Positions 9,183-18,426 of a stretch of 64,000 nt of DNA are shown here, one piece after another; position 1 is the stretch's first letter; every line of letters begins with the position of its first letter. The notes beneath the pieces are model-generated. The model was given only the letters and a program-made list of their open reading frames with translations, did not search any database and was not told where the DNA came from. Source of the DNA: Vibrio fortis (lineage in GTDB: Bacteria; Pseudomonadota; Gammaproteobacteria; Enterobacterales; Vibrionaceae); the NCBI RefSeq assembly GCF_000695685.1, contig NZ_JFFR01000033.1, positions 248,001 to 312,000 on the forward strand, in the 5' to 3' direction. The position numbers were made by a program, and so were the translations under genes.

Positions 9183-10106
9183 ATGGTAAAAATCAGTAGG
9201 ATTGCATTTATTGGTTTTGGCGAAGCAGCAAAAACATTTATTTCAAGCTGGAACAATAAAGCGCCAGAAATAATTAACGCCTTTGATATAAAGACAAACA
9301 ATGTATTCACCCGAGAAAATAAACTCCTCGAATATATTGACCAAGGTGTGCAAGGGACATTTCGTCCTGAAGAAGCCATTCACGGTGCGCAACTTATTTT
9401 TTCCTTAGTCACCGCTGACCAAGCTGAACAAGCACTGCAGCAGATCGCAGGCTCTCTGACTGAAAAACAGATTGTGCTCGACTGCAACTCTTGCTCACCA
9501 CAAGCCAAACAAAGACTGGCAAAACTGGTTAAAGCGCAAGGCGCTGAGTACATCGACATTGCCATTATGGCGCCAGTATTAACATCACAGCCTAATATTC
9601 CGCTCTACCTATCCGGACAAAAAGCCGACAAGGTCGCGGAATACCTAACTCTACTGGGTTTCGACGTTGAAGTTATCTCAGAAAACGTAGGCGATGCATC
9701 AAGCATAAAAATGATGCGCTCAGTCATGGTAAAAGGCTTAGAAGCGCTAACCACAGAGTGCGTTCTGGCAGCTCGTAAATCAGGTGTAGATCATCACGTA
9801 CTCAAGTCGTTAAGTCACACCTACCCAGGGTTAGAGCTGAGTCACCTAAGTCGTTACCACATGGAACGCATGCTCAACCACGGTCAAAGACGCCACGCAG
9901 AATTAAAAGAGGTCGCTACGACATTAAACGAGTTAGGCATGAGTCACTCGATGGTCGAGGGCGCAATGAACTGGCATCAGTCGCTCGGTGAACTCAACAT
10001 CGAAGCGTCAGAGCAACCTCTCGCTCAGCTGTCAGACCAGATCATAGAACAACTGCAGGTCGAGGATACTGAATCGACCGCAACGAAATTACAAAATATC
10101 CAATAA
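9183..10106 (+). CDS. NAD(P)-binding 6-phosphogluconate-dehydrogenase-like protein with DUF1932 domain
   Basis: An NAD(P)-dependent oxidoreductase of about 307 residues. The N-terminal Rossmann motif is IAFIGFGEAAKTF. The central region LDCNSCSPQAKQRL resembles the beta-hydroxyacid dehydrogenase family, and the C-terminal helical domain (KMMRSVMVKGLEALTTE ... YPGLELSHLSRYH) is the DUF1932 type. I place the start at ATG 9183, which has AAGGTGG just upstream, rather than at the in-frame GTG 9177. It lies between the LysR gene and ligC, with 30 bases to ligC. No step of the known 4,5-cleavage pathway requires it, so it may act on a side substrate or an alternative intermediate. Confidence 0.8.
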   Translation: MVKISRIAFIGFGEAAKTFISSWNNKAPEIINAFDIKTNNVFTRENKLLEYIDQGVQGTFRPEEAIHGAQLIFSLVTADQAEQALQQIAGSLTEKQIVLDCNSCSPQAKQRLAKLVKAQGAEYIDIAIMAPVLTSQPNIPLYLSGQKADKVAEYLTLLGFDVEVISENVGDASSIKMMRSVMVKGLEALTTECVLAARKSGVDHHVLKSLSHTYPGLELSHLSRYHMERMLNHGQRRHAELKEVATTLNELGMSHSMVEGAMNWHQSLGELNIEASEQPLAQLSDQIIEQLQVEDTESTATKLQNIQ

Positions 10107-10136
10107 TTTAATCGCTTGAATACAAAAGGAATGATT

Positions 10137-11090
10137 ATGAAAGTGTGTGTAGTAGGCGCTACGGGTGCATTCGGCCAAAAACATTTAGAGGCACTGCGTA
10201 ATATCGACGACGTTACCGTTACAGCAATGGTTGCCCCTGAAGCGGACAAGCTTGATCAACTCATCACAGATTACAATCAAACAGCTCAAGGCTTCTCTTC
10301 ACTGGAAGAAGCACTGAAATCTGACAACGTCGATGCTGTGATCCTAGCAACACCAACTCAAATGCATGCTGAACAAGCTATCGCATGTATGGAAGCTGGC
10401 AAGCATGTTCTGGTTGAAATCCCAATGGCAGACAACATTGAAGACAGCTACAAAGTGGTTGAGACTCAGAAGAAAACTGGTGTTGTCGCTATGGCTGGTC
10501 ACACTCGCCGATTTAATCCAAGCCACCAGTGGATCCACAACAAGATTGCAGCTGGCGAGCTAAACATTCAACAAATGGATGTTCAAACCTACTTCTTCCG
10601 TCGCACTAACACCAATGCGAAAGGTGAACCGCGCACTTGGACTGATCACCTGCTATGGCATCACGCTTGTCACACTGTTGATCTTTTCCAATATCAAACC
10701 GGTGAGAAAGCATCAAAGATTCAAGCATTGCAAGGCCCAATTCACCCAGAGCTCAACATCGCAATGGACATGAGCATTGGTATGAAAACGCCATCTGGCG
10801 CGCTATGTACGCTATCACTCTCATTCAATAACGACGGTCCATTTGGCACCTTCTTCCGCTACATCTGTGACGAAGGCACCTACATCGCTCGCTACGACGA
10901 TCTATTCGATGGCAAAGAGAACCCGATTTCACTGGAAGGTGTCGCGGTTTCAAACAACGGCATCGAGCTAATCGACCGTGAGTTCTTCGATGCGATTCGC
11001 ACAGACCGCGAGCCGAACTCAAGTGTCGCTAGCTGCCTGCCAGCAATGGAGACACTGCACGCATTAGAACAACTGCTAGAGCAAGAGTAA
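10137..11090 (+). CDS. ligC: 4-carboxy-2-hydroxymuconate-6-semialdehyde dehydrogenase (LigC type)
   Basis: Predicted to oxidise the ring-fission product of protocatechuate (4-carboxy-2-hydroxymuconate semialdehyde hemiacetal) to 2-pyrone-4,6-dicarboxylate using NADP. It belongs to the Gfo/Idh/MocA fold with Rossmann motif VVGATGAFGQKHLEAL. Stretches I associate specifically with LigC include ATPTQMHAEQAIACM, GHTRRFNPSHQWIHNKI, QQMDVQTYFFRRTN and WTDHLLWHHACHTVDLF. The product is 317 residues. The start is ATG 10137, six bases after the AAAAGGA site; the TTG at 10116 and ATG at 10131 are badly placed. It is followed after 11 bases by an aldo/keto reductase gene. Confidence 0.92.
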   Translation: MKVCVVGATGAFGQKHLEALRNIDDVTVTAMVAPEADKLDQLITDYNQTAQGFSSLEEALKSDNVDAVILATPTQMHAEQAIACMEAGKHVLVEIPMADNIEDSYKVVETQKKTGVVAMAGHTRRFNPSHQWIHNKIAAGELNIQQMDVQTYFFRRTNTNAKGEPRTWTDHLLWHHACHTVDLFQYQTGEKASKIQALQGPIHPELNIAMDMSIGMKTPSGALCTLSLSFNNDGPFGTFFRYICDEGTYIARYDDLFDGKENPISLEGVAVSNNGIELIDREFFDAIRTDREPNSSVASCLPAMETLHALEQLLEQE

Positions 11091-11101
11091 GGAGCCCGGC
11101 G

Positions 11102-12106
11102 ATGATTACTATAGGTGAGCACTCACTTGCGCCAGTCGCCCTTGGGTGTATGAACGTTTCTCACGCGTACGGCACACCTCCAAGTGAAGAGCACAGCATC
11201 AAGCTACTTAATAAGGCGCTGGATCTTGGCTACAACATGCTGGATACCGCAGCTCTTTATGGATTTGGTAACAACGAGAAACTACTCGCTAAAGCGGTAG
11301 GTCATCGCCGTAATGAATTCTTCCTCGCCAGCAAGTGCGGCATGTTTAAAGGCCCGGATGGTAAACGCGCGATTGATGGTCGCCCACAAACCATTCGTCA
11401 AACCTGCGAAGAGGCGCTGCAGCGTCTCAATACCGATGTGATTGACCTCTACTATCTGCACCGCTGGGATAAATCAGTGCCGATTGAAGAGAGCATTGGT
11501 GAACTTTCTAGACTGGTTGACGAAGGCAAAATCAAACACCTTGGCCTATCTGAAGTATCGGCAACCACGTTGGAAAAGGCGCACCAAATCCACCCAATAG
11601 CAGCGGTTCAGTCGGAGTATTCACTGTGGTCACGCAATGCAGAGATCGCAGTGATTGATAAATGCCAAGAGTTGGGAAGTACCTTTGTGTCTTTCAGCCC
11701 TGTAGGGCGCGGCATCCTGAGTGGCGAGCTGCAAAACAATCAATTTGTTGATGGTGATATTCGTAATGCGATGCCGAGATTTAACGCAGAAAACTTTGAA
11801 TCTAACTTGTCGGCTGTAAATAAGTTCGCTTCTCTGCTGCCAATTTTTGCCGAAGAGAATGTATCACTACCTGCACCAACTCTGGCTCAATTTGCCTTGG
11901 CATGGACGCTGGCTAAAGCGCCTCACTCGATTGCACTACCAGGCACCACTAACTTTAAGCATCTAGAAGACAACTTGAACGCGCAGCACTACACGGTTTC
12001 GAACGCCCTTCTAGAGCTAATTGAGCGCACGGTTCCGCAAAAGGCATTTGTTGGCGGTCGCTACAACGCACCCACTCAAGCCGAAATCGATACCGAACAA
12101 TTTTAA
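11102..12106 (+). CDS. Aldo/keto reductase, role in the pathway unknown
   Basis: A 334-residue (alpha/beta)8 NADPH-dependent reductase. The catalytic tetrad is visible as Asp and Tyr in DTAALYGFG, Lys in ASKCG and His in YYLHRWD. The C-terminal cofactor-binding stretch is ALPGTTNFKHLEDNL. The family resembles the AKR13/YajO group. It sits 11 bases after ligC and before galB in the same unit, so it is almost certainly co-expressed with the protocatechuate genes, though the canonical route has no step for it. A possible role is reduction of an aldehyde or keto intermediate or entry of a related substrate. Confidence 0.82.
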   Translation: MITIGEHSLAPVALGCMNVSHAYGTPPSEEHSIKLLNKALDLGYNMLDTAALYGFGNNEKLLAKAVGHRRNEFFLASKCGMFKGPDGKRAIDGRPQTIRQTCEEALQRLNTDVIDLYYLHRWDKSVPIEESIGELSRLVDEGKIKHLGLSEVSATTLEKAHQIHPIAAVQSEYSLWSRNAEIAVIDKCQELGSTFVSFSPVGRGILSGELQNNQFVDGDIRNAMPRFNAENFESNLSAVNKFASLLPIFAEENVSLPAPTLAQFALAWTLAKAPHSIALPGTTNFKHLEDNLNAQHYTVSNALLELIERTVPQKAFVGGRYNAPTQAEIDTEQF

Positions 12107-12172
12107 CCGAACAAAGAACATAAAAGACACGCTCATCAAGAAGAGCTCAAGAGTAAATAAAGGATTAATAAC

Positions 12173-12907
12173 ATGACAACAAAGAAAACAGCTTTAGTAA
12201 TCAGTGCCCATTCAGCAGACTTTGTATGGCGTTGTGGCGGTGCTATCGCCCTTCACCAAAAGCTGGGCTACGAAGTGACCATTGCATGTCTTTCATACGG
12301 TGAGCGTGGCGAGTCTGCAAAGCTATGGAAACAAGAGGGCATGACACTTGAAGACGTTAAGCGTATTCGTCATGAAGAAGCGACAGCAGCAGCGGCAGCG
12401 CTTGGCGTAAGTGACATTCGTTTCTTTGACTTCGGTGATTACCCACTGGAAATCGACAAAGAAGGTAAGTACCAGATCGTCGACCTGATTCGTGAGATTC
12501 AACCAGAGTTCATCATGACGCACTCTAAATGGGACCCGTACAATACAGACCACATGTACGCAACTGAGATCACTCTACAGTGCCGTATGATCGCACAAGC
12601 TTGGGGTCATAACCCAGGTGAGAAAGTACTAGGCGCACCTCAGGTTTACCTTTTCGAACCGCACCAAAGTGAGCAGATGGAATGGAAACCAAATACCTTC
12701 CTAGACATCTCTGAAGTGTGGGAAAGCAAGAAAGCCGCTATTGAGTGCATGCAAGGTCAAGAGCACCTGTGGACCTTCTACGAAAACCTAGCAGAAAACC
12801 GTGGCAACCACTTTAGACGTAACTCAGGTGGCCAAGCGGGCGGCAGAAGCTGTCAACACGCTGAAGGCTTCCAAGCTATCTTCCCACAGTGTGTTGATTC
12901 GCTGTAA
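12173..12907 (+). CDS. galB: 4-oxalomesaconate hydratase, GalB/PIG-L family
   Basis: A zinc-dependent LmbE/PIG-L-fold enzyme of 244 residues. In Pseudomonas gallate catabolism the member GalB hydrates 4-oxalomesaconate to 4-carboxy-4-hydroxy-2-oxoadipate, the substrate of the final aldolase. Here the metal-site signature reads SAHSADFVWRCGG (His13, Asp16) with a further His pair in MTHSKWDPYNTDH. The stretch SYGERGESAKLWKQEGMTLE matches the GalB group as I know it. All other steps of the route are encoded in the window and no LigJ-type hydratase is seen, which supports this assignment over a generic deacetylase. It is the last gene of the plus-strand unit and is followed by a terminator. Confidence 0.88.
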   Translation: MTTKKTALVISAHSADFVWRCGGAIALHQKLGYEVTIACLSYGERGESAKLWKQEGMTLEDVKRIRHEEATAAAAALGVSDIRFFDFGDYPLEIDKEGKYQIVDLIREIQPEFIMTHSKWDPYNTDHMYATEITLQCRMIAQAWGHNPGEKVLGAPQVYLFEPHQSEQMEWKPNTFLDISEVWESKKAAIECMQGQEHLWTFYENLAENRGNHFRRNSGGQAGGRSCQHAEGFQAIFPQCVDSL

Positions 12908-12943
12908 AGCCTTTAAATAATTATCTCGACCGATAAACGAGCC

Positions 12944-12970
12944 AAAGCCTCGCAACGCTGCGGGGCTTTT
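12944..12970 (+). terminator. Terminator after galB
   Basis: AAAGCCTCGCA and TGCGGGGCTTT form a stem with a four-base loop, followed by TTTATTAT on the plus strand. It ends the lysR-ligC-galB side. Confidence 0.85.
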
Positions 12971-13018
12971 TATTATCGGTAATCATCTACTCTTCACTGG
13001 GCGCAGCAAACACCTAAC

Positions 13019-13798
13019 CTAAGCCGTTATCGTTCTGAAATAATCCGTAGGCGTTAGGCCAAACTTGTCCTTAAAACGCTGGCTAAATCGCCCCTCAGAT
13101 TGATAACCACACGCCAAGGCCAACTGAGCAACATTGCTGTAGCCACTCTGTATCAAATACAAGGCATGAGCCAAGCGAACTTCGGTAAGCACCTCACGAA
13201 ATTGAGTGCCTTCTCGTTTTAATTTACGAATCATGGTCGCACGACTCATGGCAAATTGTTGCGCGACTTCGTCCAGAGCATGCTTATCACTGGGTGAGCG
13301 AGCTAAGTAGCGACTTAACTGCTGACGAAAGCTTGCATTTATACTTGGAAAAAGTTGATGTAGAACGCCTTTTTCTGCCAACTGCTGATAAAAACCAAGC
13401 ACCCAAAAACGCTGAGTCTCATGACTTATCGTTTGGGATTGAAACGAAAATAGCGCATTAAGCGTACTTTGTAGTGCCGTATCAGAATGGAAAAAAGGCG
13501 CGACCTCTTCACAAGCTCTGTCGTAACTCAGCTCCAACATTTCCGTGGTTGGAGAGCATTGAAACGTAAATACCCGAGATAGAAATCGCCCTTTCTGCGG
13601 CAGGTTCTCAAAACTCAACGAAGCGGAGGCTTCACACAACAACAGCTCAGTATTCGAGAGATCTTGAACAGAGTCTTTCCAAAAAAGTCGCTTACTCCCA
13701 GCCATGATCTGAATAATACTTGGAGAGTGGACTCGCACATTTCTGAGTTTCTGAAGTTGTTCGGCTCGAAACAGAGTCACTTGATACTGAGCGCTCAT
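13019..13798 (-). CDS. AraC-family transcriptional regulator
   Basis: A 259-residue regulator. The C-terminal 100 residues hold two helix-turn-helix units: DEVAQQFAMSRATMIRKLKREG and VAQLALACGYQSEGRFSQRFKDKFGLTPTDYF, the second being the AraC signature. The N-terminal part is poorly conserved and I cannot name its ligand. The overall plan resembles the Rns/InvF-like regulators that lack a cupin effector domain. It follows the PEBP-family gene by 20 bases on the same strand, so the two may be co-transcribed. No target is evident. Confidence 0.85.
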   Translation of the reverse strand: MSAQYQVTLFRAEQLQKLRNVRVHSPSIIQIMAGSKRLFWKDSVQDLSNTELLLCEASASLSFENLPQKGRFLSRVFTFQCSPTTEMLELSYDRACEEVAPFFHSDTALQSTLNALFSFQSQTISHETQRFWVLGFYQQLAEKGVLHQLFPSINASFRQQLSRYLARSPSDKHALDEVAQQFAMSRATMIRKLKREGTQFREVLTEVRLAHALYLIQSGYSNVAQLALACGYQSEGRFSQRFKDKFGLTPTDYFRTITA

Positions 13799-13818
13799 TA
13801 CGCCTCCTAATTGGTCGA

Positions 13819-14352
13819 CTAACGTGTGTAAGTTGCCGTTAGTGAGGCCTTGTCGATAGCAATGCTGTTAAGTGTAAAGCCTACCACGGCCGGCGGCGTA
13901 TTCTCATCGAGGCCTAAGGTCGCCTTTGGCAATGCCCAAACCGTAAACTGATAGCGGTGCATACCGTGACCTTTTGGAGGACAAGCACCGCCAAAACCTG
14001 TACTTCCGTAATCGATACGAGCCTCTTTCCCACCAAGCTTGCCGATATCAACGCCTTGTTCTAACTCCGTTGTTTTGCTTGGAATATCAAACGCGACCCA
14101 ATGCCAAAAACCACTGCCTGTTGGTGCGTCTGGATCATAAGCAGTGATAGCAAAACTCTTGGTGCCTTCCGGTGCACCTTTCCACATCAGTTGCGGCGAC
14201 ACATTGTCGCCATCACAGCCCCAGCCCTGATATTCAAACGTCTTAGCCATTGGATGGCCTTCCTGAATATCTTGACTAACCAGCTCAAATGCTTGAGTTG
14301 AGCCTGCGGTAAAAAGACCTAGTGCGAGTAGATATAGTGTTGGTAGTTTCAT
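13819..14352 (-). CDS. YbhB/YbcL-family phosphatidylethanolamine-binding-like protein, secreted
   Basis: A 177-residue periplasmic protein with a clear signal peptide (MKLPTLYLLALGLFTAGSTQA). The PEBP fold is shown by the ligand-pocket motifs AYDPDAPTGSGFWHWVAFDIP and PPKGHGMHRYQFTVWAL. Bacterial members have no well-defined function; related E. coli proteins are cytoplasmic or periplasmic. Start ATG at 14352 has an AAAAGGAAT ribosome site. It is upstream of the AraC gene and convergent in orientation with nothing from the lig operon, being separated from ligB by a strong terminator. Confidence 0.88.
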   Translation of the reverse strand: MKLPTLYLLALGLFTAGSTQAFELVSQDIQEGHPMAKTFEYQGWGCDGDNVSPQLMWKGAPEGTKSFAITAYDPDAPTGSGFWHWVAFDIPSKTTELEQGVDIGKLGGKEARIDYGSTGFGGACPPKGHGMHRYQFTVWALPKATLGLDENTPPAVVGFTLNSIAIDKASLTATYTR

Positions 14353-14536
14353 TGTGCGATTCCTTTTGTGAGTTCGGAATCAGTCTATCGTCAGTAACAT
14401 CGCACAATATCCCTATAAGTACCACACTGAGTTTAATTTAAGCAACATTTGATACTTTTAGGGATTTCGGAGATTTGTATGCTGGGAGAGCCCAAAAAGA
14501 AATACGGCTTTATAGCTGTATTACCCAAGCAAATAA

Positions 14537-14567
14537 AAAGCCCCAGAGCATGAGACTCTGGGGCTTT
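14537..14567 (-). terminator. Terminator of the galC-galD-ligI-ligA-ligB operon
   Basis: AAAGCCCCAGAG and CTCTGGGGCTTT form a 12-bp stem with a short loop, 25 bases after the ligB stop, followed by TTTATTTG on the minus strand. Confidence 0.9.
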
Positions 14568-14591
14568 AGAAAGCTCAAATCTTAAATTGAT

Positions 14592-15431
14592 CTAACGGTT
14601 TTCTATCAACATGGTGCCAGCGCCGGTATTCGACACGGGGGCGTGATAGCTGCTTTTCAGCACATTAAGCTCGCCCGTCAATGCACCACGCATACCAAGC
14701 CACATAATGAATTCCGCACCTTGCGCACCACCCTGCTCTACTAAATCGTAGATCGAAAGCTTAGTCAGCTCTTCTGGGTTGTCGATCAGCTTCTTCATGC
14801 AGTAAAGGTCAAACTCTTTATTGATGAAGCCAGCACGCTCACCGTCCAACTGATGAGAAAGACCACCAGTGCCAAGCACAACAACTTTTAAGTCTTTATC
14901 GTAGCTTTCTACTGCCTTGCCAATCGCTTTACCTAGGTCGTAACAACGTTTAGGTGATGGCATTGGGTGCTGTTCTACGTTGATACATACCGGAATCACC
15001 TTCATGTGACCGTAGCTGAAGTTTGGCCACATCAGCTGCATTGGTACAGTTAGACCGTGGTCAACTTTCATCTCTTGGCAGATGGTAATATCGAACTCGT
15101 TCTCAACTAGCTCGTTACAGATGTGCCATGACAGCTCTGGATCACCGTTGATCTCTGGAATAGTCGGAATACCCCAGCCTTCATCAGCATTCTTATAACT
15201 TGGTGCTGCACCAATGGCGAAGGTCGGTTTCTTATCTAGGAAGAACTCTAGGCCGTGATCGTTATAAAAAACGACCGCAACATCTGGTTGAACTTCATCT
15301 AGCCAGTGGTGAATCGGTGGATACGCATCGAACAGAGGCTTCCAGTATTCAGTTTGTTGTAGATTGTTCTCAATTGCTTTACCAATTGAAGGAATGTGGG
15401 AAGTGGTAATTCCGCCAACGATCTTTGCCAT
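14592..15431 (-). CDS. ligB: Protocatechuate 4,5-dioxygenase beta (catalytic) subunit
   Basis: The iron(II) extradiol dioxygenase subunit that opens protocatechuate between C4 and C5. The 279 residues match the LigB family throughout. Likely iron ligands are His12 (TTSHIPSIG), His59 (YNDHGLEFF) and the Glu in QGAEFIMWL. The catalytic-region His is in GTGGLSHQLDGERAGFINKEFD. Family stretches PTFAIGAAPSYKNADEGWG and KVDHGLTVPMQLMW are present. It follows ligA by two bases, the arrangement expected for an alpha2beta2 enzyme with balanced synthesis. Gallate dioxygenases are related, but they are usually single fused chains, so the separate LigA favours protocatechuate. Confidence 0.95.
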   Translation of the reverse strand: MAKIVGGITTSHIPSIGKAIENNLQQTEYWKPLFDAYPPIHHWLDEVQPDVAVVFYNDHGLEFFLDKKPTFAIGAAPSYKNADEGWGIPTIPEINGDPELSWHICNELVENEFDITICQEMKVDHGLTVPMQLMWPNFSYGHMKVIPVCINVEQHPMPSPKRCYDLGKAIGKAVESYDKDLKVVVLGTGGLSHQLDGERAGFINKEFDLYCMKKLIDNPEELTKLSIYDLVEQGGAQGAEFIMWLGMRGALTGELNVLKSSYHAPVSNTGAGTMLIENR

Positions 15432-15433
15432 AA

Positions 15434-15784
15434 CTATTTCCCTGCCTCTACTAACATCTGTTTAAATTCTTCAACTGTCATACCCGTTTGCATTGCACCA
15501 ATGTCTTGCATGTTGAGTCCCAACATACCGACGAATTTGGCAAGGTAATAGATACTGCCACCTTCTGCGATCAACCCTAGAACATCACGCTCTTTGATTG
15601 CTGTCTTTTGAGCTTCCGTCAGGCCATACTTGTCGCAGTAAGCCATTTCGTCAACTGAAAACGCATCACGTCCCGCTTGTTCGTTAAGTGAATGACACAT
15701 CTTGTTCAAGCCATAGCCTTTACGCGCCATCGCGCCATCAAACATGGTTGTGCCGGGGATCGGCTTGTTATTTAGGTAAGTCAT
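15434..15784 (-). CDS. ligA: Protocatechuate 4,5-dioxygenase alpha subunit
   Basis: The small subunit that caps the active site of the LigAB extradiol dioxygenase. The 116 residues contain the LigA-domain features GTTMFDGAMARKGYGLNKMCHSLN, in two adjacent blocks, then REAF-like DAFSVDEMAYCDKYGLTEAQKTAIKERD, and the C-terminal LAEGGSIYYLAK-type stretch. The stop is two bases before the ligB start. The symbol is shared with DNA ligase, to which this protein is unrelated. Confidence 0.93.
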   Translation of the reverse strand: MTYLNNKPIPGTTMFDGAMARKGYGLNKMCHSLNEQAGRDAFSVDEMAYCDKYGLTEAQKTAIKERDVLGLIAEGGSIYYLAKFVGMLGLNMQDIGAMQTGMTVEEFKQMLVEAGK

Positions 15785-15785
15785 G

Positions 15786-16664
15786 TTACACGCTCTCCGG
15801 CCAGTAAAGTTTCATTGGGTTAGTAACGAGTAGTGCTTGCTGCTGCTCTACCGTAGTGGCGATTTGTGGGATCACATCCACTAAGTGACCATCGTCTGGA
15901 GTGTGTGATTTCATGTTTGGATGTGGCCAGTCGGTGCCCCAAAGTACGCGGTTTGGAAACAGATCAACCAAGGTTTTAGCAAACGGCACCACATCGGAGT
16001 AATCCGGTGGCGTTTGAGTCAAACGCTCTGGGCAGCTCACTTTGCACCAGATATCTGGGTTACGCTCCATTAGCGAAATAAACTGACTAAACTCTTGGCT
16101 ATCAACACCTTTTGTCACGTCAGGACGCCCCATATGGTCAATTACTACCGTCATGTTGAGCTCTTCTAAAAATGGCGTTACATCATCAATATCTTGCGCT
16201 TCAAAGTAGACCACAACATGCCAGCCTAATGGGCGGATCTTTTCAGCAATCGCTTTAAGCTTTTCAGTTGGTACTGTATCAACCAAGCGCTTCACAAAAT
16301 TAAAGCGAACGCCACGAACGCCGGCTTTGTCCATCGACTTTAACTCTTCATCTGTGACAGTCTCGTCAACAAATGCAATGCCACGAGCTAACTCACCAGC
16401 GGTCCCTAGCGCATCAACAAGCGCGCGATTGTCGGTACTGTGGCAAGAGGCCTGAACAATCACATTACGGCTAAAGCCTAAGTGATCACGCAGGGCAAAA
16501 AGCTGCTCTTTTGACGCGTCGCACGGGGTGTACTTACGCGCCGGAGAGTAAGGGAATTTAGCCGCAGGGCCAAAAACGTGACAGTGGCTATCCACTGCGC
16601 CTTCTGGCACCACAAACTTCGGCTTGCTTGGATTTGGGTGGAACGGTAGGTAATCAGCGTCCAT
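15786..16664 (-). CDS. ligI: 2-pyrone-4,6-dicarboxylate hydrolase (LigI type)
   Basis: An amidohydrolase-superfamily lactonase that opens 2-pyrone-4,6-dicarboxylate to 4-oxalomesaconate. The 292 residues contain the N-terminal HxH motif as His27 and His29 (GAVDSHCHVFGP), the LigI stretch KFPYSPARKYTPCDAS, the loop VIDHMGRPD and the C-terminal Asp in LWGTDWPHPNM. Characterised LigI enzymes need no metal despite this fold. It lies between galD and ligA with two bases to ligA, consistent with one polycistronic message. Confidence 0.94.
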   Translation of the reverse strand: MDADYLPFHPNPSKPKFVVPEGAVDSHCHVFGPAAKFPYSPARKYTPCDASKEQLFALRDHLGFSRNVIVQASCHSTDNRALVDALGTAGELARGIAFVDETVTDEELKSMDKAGVRGVRFNFVKRLVDTVPTEKLKAIAEKIRPLGWHVVVYFEAQDIDDVTPFLEELNMTVVIDHMGRPDVTKGVDSQEFSQFISLMERNPDIWCKVSCPERLTQTPPDYSDVVPFAKTLVDLFPNRVLWGTDWPHPNMKSHTPDDGHLVDVIPQIATTVEQQQALLVTNPMKLYWPESV

Positions 16665-16691
16665 GTTTCTTCCTTGTTATTTTCAGCAGGC

Positions 16692-17756
16692 TTACAGTCC
16701 AAATACGGTGCCATCGAACAGCTTTCTTGCTGTGCGAAGGATCGCGGCGGACTTCACTTGATTTTGTTCAACGTCTAGCACCACGCTCATCTTTCCGATT
16801 GGGTGTTCAACATCGATATGTATTTGTTTTTCTATTTCGACTTCAGCAAGTTGCTTGGCTGGGGCGTCATTCAAAATGCAGGCACTCGCGACACTCACTG
16901 CGCCCAATACACCGATCGACGCATGGCAGCGATGGGGGATAAAAGTTCGCGTTGAAATACCACCACCATATTGAGGTGCGCTCACCAGTGTCATTTTCGG
17001 CACGCTTAGCTCACGAACATCGCCGAGATTCATCATTGGCCCAGCTTGCAGGCGAATCGACTCCAGACGTTGCTTAAGTTCTGCGTTGTCGTCCAATTGC
17101 TCGCGGGATTCGTCACCAGTAAGGCCAAAATCTTGAGCTCTTAGCACCACGACAGGCATACCGTTATCAATCAGAGTCACGCTCACGCCATCAATCACGT
17201 CGACTTCGTTCCCCGTTGGCAATAAAGCACCACAGGTAGAGCCCGCCGTATCTTCAAAGCAGACAGCTAACGGAGCCGCAATATTAGGGACTCCATCAAT
17301 GTGGCAGTCACCAGCATAAGTCACTTGCTTGTTTGGGGTTTGCACAGTAACCGTTGCTACCTGCTGCGTGTTCTCCATGAAGATGCGAACCGAGGTTTGA
17401 CCCTCTTGTGCTTCTACTAATCCACGTTCAATCGCAAACGGTGCAACACCCGCTAAAATATTGCCACAGTTTTGCTTGCCACTAATAAGCTTTTGGTCAA
17501 CAAATACCTGTTGAAATAGGTAGTCAACGTCGACGCCTTCACGTTTTGACGATTCCACTATCGCAACCTTAGAGGCGAGCGGGTCTGCGCCGCCAATTCC
17601 GTCGATCTGTCTTGGGTCGGGGGTGCCCATCATCGACAGTAAAAACTGCTCACATGCTTGCTCGCTCTCTGGTAAATCCTTGCGCAGGAAATAGGCTCCC
17701 TTTGATGTACCAGAGCGCATCCACATGCACGGTGCACTGAAGGGATGACTAGACAT
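16692..17756 (-). CDS. galD: 4-oxalomesaconate tautomerase (GalD/LigU, PrpF family)
   Basis: A PrpF-fold isomerase of 354 residues that interconverts tautomers of 4-oxalomesaconate so that the hydratase can act. The N-terminal [20 protein letters not shown] region is the signature of the family. [16 protein letters not shown] and [14 protein letters not shown], which contains a conserved Cys-Gly-Asn, follow. It starts eight bases inside the end of galC, so translation is likely coupled. The position between aldolase and LigI genes fits the role. A 2-methylaconitate isomerase (PrpF itself) is the alternative, but no propionate genes are nearby. Confidence 0.9.
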   Translation of the reverse strand: MSSHPFSAPCMWMRSGTSKGAYFLRKDLPESEQACEQFLLSMMGTPDPRQIDGIGGADPLASKVAIVESSKREGVDVDYLFQQVFVDQKLISGKQNCGNILAGVAPFAIERGLVEAQEGQTSVRIFMENTQQVATVTVQTPNKQVTYAGDCHIDGVPNIAAPLAVCFEDTAGSTCGALLPTGNEVDVIDGVSVTLIDNGMPVVVLRAQDFGLTGDESREQLDDNAELKQRLESIRLQAGPMMNLGDVRELSVPKMTLVSAPQYGGGISTRTFIPHRCHASIGVLGAVSVASACILNDAPAKQLAEVEIEKQIHIDVEHPIGKMSVVLDVEQNQVKSAAILRTARKLFDGTVFGL

Positions 17757-18426
17757 ATTTCAGTCCTTTCTCTTCTAGACGGCCACGCATTTGATAGATG
17801 TCCAGACCCAACTCGCCATTCGCTAATCGAACACGCTTTGCTTCTTCACGTTCCATGCGCGCTAATGATTCATGCAGAACCTCTTCCGCCTCCTCGCGAC
17901 GCACAACCACAACGCCATCTTCATCCGCGACCATCACATCACCTGGGTAAACCAGAGCGCCGGCACAATTCATTGGCACGTTCACTGAACCCAGTGTCTC
18001 CTTGATGGTACCTTCACTGAAGATCGCCTTAGACCATACTGGGAAATTCATTTCACGCAGGTCACGAGTATCACGTACGCCACCTTCGATGATAAGGCCG
18101 ACCACGCCGCGCGCTTGCGCCGATGTCGCTAGCAAATCGCCAAAGAAGCCGTGATTAGAAGGGGAAGTCGGTGCGAATACTAAGAAGTCACCCGCTTTTG
18201 CTTGCTCGATCGCTACGTGCATCATCCAGTTATCACCCGCTGCACCTGAGATGGTCAATGCAGAACCCGCAACCGCGTCGCCTTGGAAAATTGGGCGCAT
18301 GTAGTGAGCCAATAAGCCTTTACGGCCCTGAGCTTCATGAATGGTAGCCACACCACATTGACGCAGGCCTTCAATAAGCTCTTTGTCTGCGCGCTGAATA
18401 TTTTGTACTACGACGTTGTTCTGCAT
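17749..18426 (-). CDS. galC: 4-carboxy-4-hydroxy-2-oxoadipate aldolase / oxaloacetate decarboxylase (RraA-like)
   Basis: A class II pyruvate aldolase of the RraA-like fold, 225 residues, cutting 4-carboxy-4-hydroxy-2-oxoadipate to pyruvate and oxaloacetate. The family stretch [21 protein letters not shown] binds the substrate. [18 protein letters not shown] carries the Arg (118) and the Asp (119) that binds the divalent metal in characterised enzymes. It is the first gene of the minus-strand operon and overlaps galD by eight bases. The orthologue is called LigK in Sphingobium and ProA or GalC in pseudomonads. RraA itself (RNase E inhibitor) lacks this aldolase context. Confidence 0.92.
   Translation of the reverse strand: MQNNVVVQNIQRADKELIEGLRQCGVATIHEAQGRKGLLAHYMRPIFQGDAVAGSALTISGAAGDNWMMHVAIEQAKAGDFLVFAPTSPSNHGFFGDLLATSAQARGVVGLIIEGGVRDTRDLREMNFPVWSKAIFSEGTIKETLGSVNVPMNCAGALVYPGDVMVADEDGVVVVRREEAEEVLHESLARMEREEAKRVRLANGELGLDIYQMRGRLEEKGLKYV

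Noticed and set aside
12173-12907. PIG-L protein as a sugar N-deacetylase
   Set aside because: The pathway context lacks any other hydratase and the sequence features match the GalB subgroup.
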